5,678 bases of DNA from Methanobacteriota archaeon (GTDB lineage: Archaea; Thermoplasmatota; Poseidoniia; Poseidoniales; Thalassarchaeaceae): positions 4,980 through 10,657 of the forward strand of contig NZDA01000005.1 in NCBI GenBank assembly GCA_002686525.1, written 5' to 3'. The first letter of the stretch is position 1. Every line of letters begins with the position of its first letter. Made by a program: the position numbers and the translations under genes. Below the pieces are notes generated by a model. The model made no database searches, was not told where the DNA came from, and worked only from the letters and a program-made list of their open reading frames with translations. This document shows positions 1 through 5,120 of this stretch, piece after piece.

Positions 1-401
1 GGAATTACTGCACCTGAACCTTCACCATTTCCCTCAATTGGCCATAAGGGATGTTTATCATCGAGAGAGAACATTTTACATTCTTTCATCAACAATGGTT
101 CATGCATTTCTTTACCATCATACCACCAAGAACAAACCATTCCTGGGACTACATGCCCTCTATTTTCATCAACTCTCATCCTTGAGCCAGGTTTCCACCA
201 ATGATCATTTACTCTAATGGCTGGAGTCTCTTTTGAAGACCATAAAACCATCAATTGTCTGGAACGTGATGGATTATCCGGGTCAGGGATGAACAATATG
301 ACCCACCACCACCACCAAGACAACCTAGGTAGTGGAGGCATTATATCTAAACGCCATAATGAAGAATAATCACCAGAAAATCTAGCCAAATCATCTTCCA
401 T
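1..401 (-). CDS. Unrecognised Trp-rich protein, N-terminal part (cut by left edge)
   Basis: An open frame runs from an ATG at 401 to the left edge without a stop, giving 133 residues; the C-terminus is outside the window. I do not recognise the family. It is very Trp-rich: W16, five consecutive Trp at 29-33 encoded by (TGG)5, then W54, W68-W69, W92-W93 and W120. The stretch WWWWWVILFI (29-38) is hydrophobic but too short for a confident membrane span and is followed at once by PDPDNPSRSR, so a beta-strand in a folded domain is as likely. There is no signal peptide. The pattern of strands, paired Trp and turns (NDHWWKPGSR, SWWYDGK) vaguely recalls lipocalin-like AttH/CrtC-type beta-barrels, but this is a weak guess. 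It starts 6 nt after the permease B stop, in the same frame, so it is co-transcribed and may act with the transporter. Its SD is weak (GTGAT, 5 nt before the ATG), unlike its neighbours. Confidence 0.8.
   Translation of the reverse strand, partial: MEDDLARFSGDYSSLWRLDIMPPLPRLSWWWWWVILFIPDPDNPSRSRQLMVLWSSKETPAIRVNDHWWKPGSRMRVDENRGHVVPGMVCSWWYDGKEMHEPLLMKECKMFSLDDKHPLWPIEGNGEGSGAVI
303..317 (-). repeat. (TGG)5 trinucleotide tract encoding five Trp
   Basis: On the plus strand this is CCA repeated five times. Read on the minus strand in the Trp-rich gene it gives Trp residues 29-33. All five codons must be TGG because Trp has only one codon, so the DNA repeat may follow from the protein rather than from slippage. 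It could still vary in copy number. Confidence 0.9.
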
Positions 402-407
402 GAATAA

Positions 408-2072
408 TCACATTATTTCCTTATTTCTAAATATCAACTGACCTATCAAAATCATCCCCATGCTAAATGTTAGTATGAAAACTACGCTTATTATAGATGC
501 TATGAATGGACTTCCAGTACCTAAAGTATGAACAGGAGGGTGCCAGAAAAAAGAAATTCCAGTTTCCAAACCAAATGCATCAGCCTGTTCCTGTATCAAA
601 GGAGTATCACTCCAAGCAATCATCACTACAGCATCGATTAACTGTATGGCCCAATGAGAAATTGATAGCATAGTAATATCGGACTCAGGTATAGTAATTG
701 TGAATAAACCCATTAGGAATTCCCATACTCCAAACAATATACAGAGATATACGCCATATTTTGGCAAGACTAATCCAACAGTGTTGAATACTGATCCGTA
801 TGCAGTTAGGACAAGTATTGTAGAAAATGCAATACCAATCCATACCGGATAATCTGAAAGACGAATGAATGAGTTTCCTGGACCAATTATCGATGTAATA
901 AATGCAATTATTAGAGTTAATATCAAAGTGTAAGAAACAACTATAGCTAAATATCCTAATAATCGATACAGAATAAACTCTCCACGATGAATTGGTTTGG
1001 AAAGAAGATAGTGAAGGGTTCCATTTTCTGATTCATCTCTTACAAGACCCAAGGCTAGGAATAATGGTACAAATAATCCGATAATCATTACAAATGCTAT
1101 TTTTCCAGTTCCAATAATGAAGGTCCTATGACTGGATTCACCAATATGTTTAGAGTCATCAGGATCTTCATCTACATTATTATCAGCTCTAATACTAACG
1201 AGATTGCCATTCGAATCAAACGTCCATTGAACATCACAATAAATTCCATTTCTGTTACTATCATTTGGACTACTGTCAACGACATACTCTTCTTTCAAAC
1301 AGTCACCATCATCGTCAAATCCTTGAGAACTTGAGACACGATTTTTGTCCCAATTAATATCATCTTCGTCGATGTACTTTGATTTAGGATGTTTTTCAAC
1401 AAAAAATGGCTCTGTAAGATAACCCCATTCTGTGTTCCACCCTGGCTCTACAAAAAAGTCCCCTTCACCTATGAATATCGCTCCAAACATGATATAAGTA
1501 CCATTCTCAAAAAGGCAATAATTCCTGTCTAAATTAAATCTTCCACTTGAAAATGGATCGCTTCCCAAACCTTCTTCCTCACAAATGTATTCTTCTGAAC
1601 TCCAATCAATCCAACTGTCACTCCATGAAAATGGATTCTCAGCCTCTACATCAATCCACGTAGGAGTGAAATAACCCCAAGCATAAACCCAAGTATGGTT
1701 TCCATAGTGATTTCTAGGTTGATCATTCCAATCAATATCTCCTTGATAGATATATTCGGATGATCCAGGGAAATTTGAGTCGTCGTAGTCGCTAGTTCCA
1801 TAGATTAATTCCTGCCCTAAGGGGTATCCATCATTATCCCAATCTTGACTATCTCCATCGTTATCGTATGGTTCGAAGTCATCCCTGATTGAGTCGACAT
1901 AGAATATTAGCAGTAGAGAGATAAGTAGTACACCTACTCCTAAGACTACCCAAGTTGAGATTCTATTCCGAAGTTGCCTAATCGTTAATTCAGTAATTGC
2001 GCCTGCCTTTCTATCAAGTTGAGTCCAAACAGTTGTTGAAAGATTCCTTCCCTGTTTATCTATCTCTTCCAT
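408..2072 (-). CDS. ABC-2 type permease B with large calcium-loop ectodomain
   Basis: Membrane subunit of an ABC-2 type transporter, 554 residues, against roughly 250-350 for a plain ABC-2 permease. A basic cytosolic N-terminus (1-40) leads to TM1 at about 41-58. An acidic, Trp-rich extracytoplasmic insert spans about 59-318. TM2 lies at about 322-343, followed by the cytosolic family motif ESENGTLHYLLSKPIHRGEF (347-366), then spans near 371-396, 409-434, 437-460 and 521-546. The insert holds an EF-hand-like loop at D77, D79, D81, G82, E88 and a second cluster at D253-D257 and D271, N273, N275, G276. It has four Cys (164, 186, 258, 279) and sequons at N125, N190 and N270. ABC-2 permeases form the export path and are powered by a partner ATPase; ATPase B ends 3 nt upstream and is the obvious partner. 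GGAGG 7 nt before the ATG supports this start. The substrate is unknown. Confidence 0.9.
   Translation of the reverse strand: MEEIDKQGRNLSTTVWTQLDRKAGAITELTIRQLRNRISTWVVLGVGVLLISLLLIFYVDSIRDDFEPYDNDGDSQDWDNDGYPLGQELIYGTSDYDDSNFPGSSEYIYQGDIDWNDQPRNHYGNHTWVYAWGYFTPTWIDVEAENPFSWSDSWIDWSSEEYICEEEGLGSDPFSSGRFNLDRNYCLFENGTYIMFGAIFIGEGDFFVEPGWNTEWGYLTEPFFVEKHPKSKYIDEDDINWDKNRVSSSQGFDDDGDCLKEEYVVDSSPNDSNRNGIYCDVQWTFDSNGNLVSIRADNNVDEDPDDSKHIGESSHRTFIIGTGKIAFVMIIGLFVPLFLALGLVRDESENGTLHYLLSKPIHRGEFILYRLLGYLAIVVSYTLILTLIIAFITSIIGPGNSFIRLSDYPVWIGIAFSTILVLTAYGSVFNTVGLVLPKYGVYLCILFGVWEFLMGLFTITIPESDITMLSISHWAIQLIDAVVMIAWSDTPLIQEQADAFGLETGISFFWHPPVHTLGTGSPFIASIISVVFILTFSMGMILIGQLIFRNKEIM
1233..1319 (-). other. 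Second, cysteine-bearing thrombospondin-3-like calcium-loop repeat in permease B
   Basis: This encodes residues 252-280, near the end of the ectodomain. FDDDGDCLKEE (252-262) resembles the DxDGDGLxxxEE opening of a thrombospondin type 3 repeat. SSPNDSNRNGIYCD (267-280) resembles the following TDPxDxDxDG unit, with D271, N273, N275 and G276 as EF-like ligand positions. The usual Gly at loop position 6 of the first half is replaced by C258. C279 lies at the far end, so a disulfide could staple the repeat. The acidic position 12 is missing in both halves, so metal binding here is less certain than in the first repeat. Confidence 0.55.
1773..1865 (-). other. First EF-hand/thrombospondin-3-like calcium-loop repeat in permease B
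   Basis: This encodes residues 70-100 of permease B, just after TM1. D77, D79, D81, G82 and E88 fall exactly on positions 1, 3, 5, 6 and 12 of an EF-hand loop. The tail GTSDYDDSN (92-100) matches the GTDPxDxD-type ending of bacterial/archaeal thrombospondin type 3 repeats. Calcium binding is inferred from ligand spacing. The outside location follows from the positive-inside rule. Confidence 0.65.
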
Positions 2073-2075
2073 AAA

Positions 2076-3014
2076 TTAGCCTCCAATCAAATATCCTAGC
2101 AGAGAATCCAAATTGTCATCAGGATTATCTATCCTCGAAACCTTAACTTTTGATTCAACAATTACCCGTGGTAAAACTGAATGTGCTGCTGATAAATCGT
2201 TAGTTTGTATCTCTAGTTTCCCTTCCTCCGGGAATCTAACACCATAAATTGGATCTTCACTGATAAAGGCATTTGCTAATTTCCTTGGTTCTTCAGTTGT
2301 AATCATTATTCTATGAGGATGTTTATCTAACAAGTCTCTAATTGCATAAATATTACCTAATGCTAGTAATCTTCCATTGTGTAAAATGACGATTTGTTCT
2401 GTTATTCTCTCTATTTCTTCGAGAATATGACTAGAAACAAGAACTGTTTTTCCCTGATTTCCTAGTTCCTTAATTACATTCATGATACTAGTTCTTGCAA
2501 TGGGGTCGCAACCATGAAGGGGTTCGTCTAAAATAATTAAATCAGGATCATGAACTAAAGCATGTGCTATCTTAACTCTCTGCCTCATTCCTTTACTGTA
2601 TTTTCCAATTTCTTTATGTCGAACATCATGAAGTCCTACAAAATCCAGAACATGTTCTGCCCTAGAATTTGCTTCATCTCTGGTCATTCCATGAAGTCTA
2701 GCTAATGTAGCAACAAAATCTTGACCTGTCATCCAGTCGTATAACCTCTCAGATTCACTTACGTAACCTATTCTTCTATACGGAGATGTATCGGTCCAGG
2801 GGTCAATTCCAAATAATTTTACGCTACCTTGACTTGGTTTGATTCTTCCCATTAACAATTTAAAAAGAGTTGATTTACCTGCACCATTAGGTCCCAAAAT
2901 TCCAGTCACTCCTCCTTCAATTGCTAGAGATACATCATTAACTCCAATTACTTGTCCGTACCATTTAGATACATTCTCAACAAGTACTGATGGAACATTA
3001 TTGTCTGTACTCAT
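2076..3014 (-). CDS. ABC transporter ATP-binding protein B
   Basis: Cytosolic nucleotide-binding subunit of an ABC-2 type transporter, 312 residues, a normal length. Visible motifs: Walker A GPNGAGKST (41-49); Q-loop region IGYVSESERLY (82-92), where a Glu/Ser stretch replaces the usual Gln; signature YSKGMRQR (139-146); Walker B LIILDEP (159-165) with catalytic E164; a variant D-loop LHGCD (166-170) in place of the usual NGLD; switch His196 in SSH. All catalytic residues are present, so it should hydrolyse ATP. A C-terminal region of about 90 residues (from about 222) ends in DDNLDSLLGYLIGG, matching the NLExxFxYLV-type ending seen in ABC-2 ATPases. Its ATG overlaps the permease A stop by 4 nt (ATGA) and permease B follows 3 nt after its stop, so it most likely powers permease B, or pairs with ATPase A in a heterodimer. 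Confidence 0.93.
   Translation of the reverse strand: MSTDNNVPSVLVENVSKWYGQVIGVNDVSLAIEGGVTGILGPNGAGKSTLFKLLMGRIKPSQGSVKLFGIDPWTDTSPYRRIGYVSESERLYDWMTGQDFVATLARLHGMTRDEANSRAEHVLDFVGLHDVRHKEIGKYSKGMRQRVKIAHALVHDPDLIILDEPLHGCDPIARTSIMNVIKELGNQGKTVLVSSHILEEIERITEQIVILHNGRLLALGNIYAIRDLLDKHPHRIMITTEEPRKLANAFISEDPIYGVRFPEEGKLEIQTNDLSAAHSVLPRVIVESKVKVSRIDNPDDNLDSLLGYLIGG
2080..2084 (-). promoter_or_regulatory. Shine-Dalgarno site of permease B
   Basis: The minus strand reads GGAGG 7 nt before the ATG at 2072. It lies at the very end of the ATPase B coding region, overlapping the codons before its TAA, and it decides the permease B start. Confidence 0.85.
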
Positions 3015-4024
3015 TCTCTTGTCACCTCCAACGAACTAACTCTAGAAACGAGTACTAAAATTGATACCAAATTCATGACTATTAACGAGATAATTGAAAG
3101 AGATAATGAGTGAGAGTAATTCAATTCTAAACCTAGCATCCATTGTCCAAAATGAGCAAGGCAGTCATACGGACTTAAGATGTATAGTATTGAGGTTTCA
3201 AATTGAAGATCTATCAACAATGCAGTCAATTTAGTTCCATAAATTATACTTAGGAATGCAATGGCAGAGAAAAAACGACTCTGACTAATACTTGATAGTG
3301 CAAGTCCTATCGAGGTATACGTAATTACTAAGATTATACTACATAGCAAACCAGCTAAAAACATGGGCAATGTATCAAGTAAAAATGCCCATCCTTCACC
3401 TTTGAAAATTATAGCTAAAGTGTAATATGACATATATGAAAAAATAATAACAAATCCTAGGACTACTGCTACACTGAGATATTTCATCATTGTATAATCT
3501 ACTCTGGTTACGGGTCTAGAAAAATAAATTGCACTGGTTCCATTTCTTCTATCATCTGATATCATACCACCAACCACAAGTGCAGTCAATAGTGGCCAAT
3601 AACAAAGATTTCTTGGGAAATAACCCAGTACCTGACCCCAAAGATTACTTCGATTAACCCCCCACATTTTGTCAATAAAACCATCAGGCCCAGTTCCAAA
3701 TAAAGATGAAAAGAATAACATTGCTATTGGCGAAATTGCTCCAATAAAAATTACGAGAATTGTCAGTCTAACAAATGGATTGTAACTACGGTGTCCTTTA
3801 GACCTAAACAACCCGAAAACATGATGTCTGAAGATTGCATAATTCCTGACCCATCTGGGCCCGAAATCACCTTCCCATGGGCGATAATTTTGCTCGAAAA
3901 TTGCACCCACAGAAGCCTCCCTTTTAGCCGTGATAGCGAATAAATCTTCATCACCATCATCTGAACCATAGGCAGCTTCCATTCGAGTTTGACCACCGTC
4001 TAAGTCAATCAAGTCATCACTCAT
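3011..4024 (-). CDS. ABC-2 type permease A
   Basis: Membrane subunit of an ABC-2 type transporter, 337 residues. An acidic, probably flexible cytosolic tail (1-30) precedes a conserved-looking segment, FEQNYRPWEGDFGPRW (43-58), whose Y-R-x-x-x-G pattern just before TM1 recurs in other ABC-2 permeases. Hydrophobic spans lie near 87-110, 143-156, 183-207, 214-243, 251-271 and 306-327. The cytosolic loop SDDRRNGTSAIYFSRPVTR (156-174) is this protein's version of the ExxxGTLxxLLSxPxxR family motif and corresponds to 347-369 of permease B. The loops outside are short, unlike those of permease B, so this looks like a plain core channel subunit. It overlaps the ATPase A stop by 8 nt and the ATPase B start by 4 nt, implying translational coupling with both. 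The substrate is unknown. Confidence 0.9.
   Translation of the reverse strand: MSDDLIDLDGGQTRMEAAYGSDDGDEDLFAITAKREASVGAIFEQNYRPWEGDFGPRWVRNYAIFRHHVFGLFRSKGHRSYNPFVRLTILVIFIGAISPIAMLFFSSLFGTGPDGFIDKMWGVNRSNLWGQVLGYFPRNLCYWPLLTALVVGGMISDDRRNGTSAIYFSRPVTRVDYTMMKYLSVAVVLGFVIIFSYMSYYTLAIIFKGEGWAFLLDTLPMFLAGLLCSIILVITYTSIGLALSSISQSRFFSAIAFLSIIYGTKLTALLIDLQFETSILYILSPYDCLAHFGQWMLGLELNYSHSLSLSIISLIVMNLVSILVLVSRVSSLEVTRE
3022..3029 (-). promoter_or_regulatory. Shine-Dalgarno site of ATPase B
   Basis: The minus strand reads GGAGGTGA 7 nt before the ATG at 3014, a full match to the 3' end of archaeal 16S rRNA. It sits inside the last codons of permease A and fixes the ATPase B start. Translation may also be coupled through the ATGA overlap. 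Confidence 0.9.
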
Positions 4025-5036
4025 GATTAACTCCTCCAGTGTGTTCAGAGGTCATCAAATCGGATGTTGTTTTAACCTCAGCTCCTAACTTATCCATAAT
4101 CAATAGGAAAATATCTTCTAAATCTGGCTCATATTCACCCATCCTACGGACTTGGACGCCACTCTCTACTGCACATTCTAGGATGACTGAGATTGTATCT
4201 TCTGATTCAACTTTAATCCTAATAATTCTACCTAATCGACGAACAGATAATCCACGAGACTTCAATGACTCTTCCATTCTTGAAGAACCTCCCCAAACTG
4301 AAATTTCTATTTCTTCATCAACCTGTCTTGCCAATTCTTCAATTCTACTATGTACAACAATTTTACCTTTGTAAATCATTACAATACTGTCACAGACTTC
4401 TTGAATATCGTCCATTACATGACCGCTCATTAATACTGTCCTATCTCCTTGTTCTACAGTATTTCTCAAGGTTTGTAACATGAACTCTCTAGAACGTTGA
4501 TCGAGTCCATTGGTCGGCTCATCGCAAATTAATATTTCAGGGTCATGAATTAATGCGCAGGCCAGTTTAGCTGCCTGTTTCATTCCGGTACTGAATGTTC
4601 CAATTTTTCGATATCTTTGGTCTTTAAGCCCGACATATTCCAGTACTTCATGGGCTCTTTGAGTTGCATGAGCGGGATTCATACCAATTAATTCTCCAGA
4701 ATAACGCACTTGATCTAAAGCTGTCAACTCAGGATCCAAAGAATCATATTCAGGCATGTACCCTATCTTTGAGCGAATCAAGTCTCCTTGAGTTTTAATA
4801 TCATATCCCAACACTTTTCCTTGACCTGATGTAGTTGTAATTAGACCCAAAATACATTTGAAAAATGTGGATTTTCCTGCACCGTTGGGACCTAAAATTC
4901 CTATAGCTCCAGACTCTAATTTAAGATTGAGACCTTCGAGAGCAACATGAGGACCGTACATTTTGACTAAGTCAACAGTCTCAATGACTAATTTATTTGA
5001 AGCCACGAAAGCTGTAGAATCAAAGATATCAGTCAT
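4017..5036 (-). CDS. ABC transporter ATP-binding protein A, first gene of the transporter operon
   Basis: Cytosolic ATPase subunit of an ABC-2 type transporter, 339 residues. Motifs in order: Walker A GPNGAGKST (49-57), Q-loop region IGYMPE (91-96), signature FSTGMKQAAKLA (138-149), Walker B EILICDEP (157-164) with E163, D-loop NGLD (166-169) and switch H196 in SGH. All are intact. The signature has Ala-Ala where most relatives have Arg-Leu or similar after KQ. The C-terminal part (about 220-315) reads like the DUF4162-type extension of these ATPases and includes DLEDIFLLIMDKL (305-317), followed by a polar tail. The start is secure: an in-frame TGA lies eight codons upstream (5061-5063) with no start codon between, and GGTGAT precedes the ATG. 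It overlaps permease A by 8 nt, its likely partner. It is the first gene after the 84-nt gap, so the operon promoter is probably just upstream or inside the PUA gene. Confidence 0.93.
   Translation of the reverse strand: MTDIFDSTAFVASNKLVIETVDLVKMYGPHVALEGLNLKLESGAIGILGPNGAGKSTFFKCILGLITTTSGQGKVLGYDIKTQGDLIRSKIGYMPEYDSLDPELTALDQVRYSGELIGMNPAHATQRAHEVLEYVGLKDQRYRKIGTFSTGMKQAAKLACALIHDPEILICDEPTNGLDQRSREFMLQTLRNTVEQGDRTVLMSGHVMDDIQEVCDSIVMIYKGKIVVHSRIEELARQVDEEIEISVWGGSSRMEESLKSRGLSVRRLGRIIRIKVESEDTISVILECAVESGVQVRRMGEYEPDLEDIFLLIMDKLGAEVKTTSDLMTSEHTGGVNHE
4031..4037 (-). promoter_or_regulatory. Shine-Dalgarno site of permease A
   Basis: The minus strand reads GGAGGAG within the last codons of ATPase A. 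The GGAGG core ends 8 nt before the ATG at 4024. This supports M1 over the internal M15 as the start. Confidence 0.85.
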
Positions 5037-5120
5037 GAAATCACCGACGCACTGCGAGTGTCATAACTTCGTTATTAATCACGTTCTTGAATTAATCCCC
5101 TACAAGACCTGATTATTTCA
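5037..5120 (-). promoter_or_regulatory. Intergenic leader and possible promoter of the ABC operon
   Basis: This is the only non-coding gap of note. Read on the minus strand it holds a direct repeat GATTAAT (5097-5091 and 5080-5074, 17 nt start to start), an inverted repeat ATAAC-GAA-GTTAT (5075-5063), a second small hairpin with CACT-CGC-AGTG at its core (5062-5046), and GGTGAT (5045-5040) 3 nt before the ATG. ATTAATAA (5079-5072) is a weak TATA-like candidate about 36-43 nt upstream of the ATG. No clear archaeal TATA box with BRE is visible, so the operon could instead be read through from the PUA gene. Confidence 0.4.
5040..5045 (-). promoter_or_regulatory. SD-like site of ATPase A
   Basis: GGTGAT complements the extreme 3' end of archaeal 16S rRNA (anti-SD ATCACC). 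It ends 3 nt before the ATG at 5036, which is an acceptable offset for this 3' part of the SD motif. It is weaker than the internal SD sites of the operon. Confidence 0.5.

Noticed and set aside
408..410. TGA as a selenocysteine or recoded codon joining permease B to the Trp-rich protein
   Set aside because: No recoding hairpin or conserved context is visible, and an ATG follows two codons later. Ordinary termination and restart is simpler; the shared frame is kept only as a finding.
1128..1334. Plus-strand open frame of 68 codons
   Set aside because: It lies antisense within the permease B ectodomain, has a low-complexity Ile/Thr-rich translation and no SD. It is a shadow of the Asp/Asn-rich coding strand.
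2839..3039. Plus-strand open frame of 66 codons
   Set aside because: It is antisense to the Walker A region of ATPase B. The frame is kept open by the conserved coding strand, and there is no SD or recognisable protein.
3763..3996. Minus-strand open frame of 77 codons inside permease A
   Set aside because: It is an out-of-frame shadow of the permease A N-terminus, which is better supported by its SD, membrane spans and family motif.
4039..4483. Two overlapping plus-strand open frames antisense to ATPase A
   Set aside because: Neither has an SD or recognisable domain, and both lie opposite the conserved C-terminal half of ATPase A.
5046..5075. Hairpins after the PUA gene as a transcription terminator
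   Set aside because: Stems are only 4-5 bp and no T-run follows on the transcribed strand, so neither an archaeal oligo-T nor a hairpin terminator is supported.
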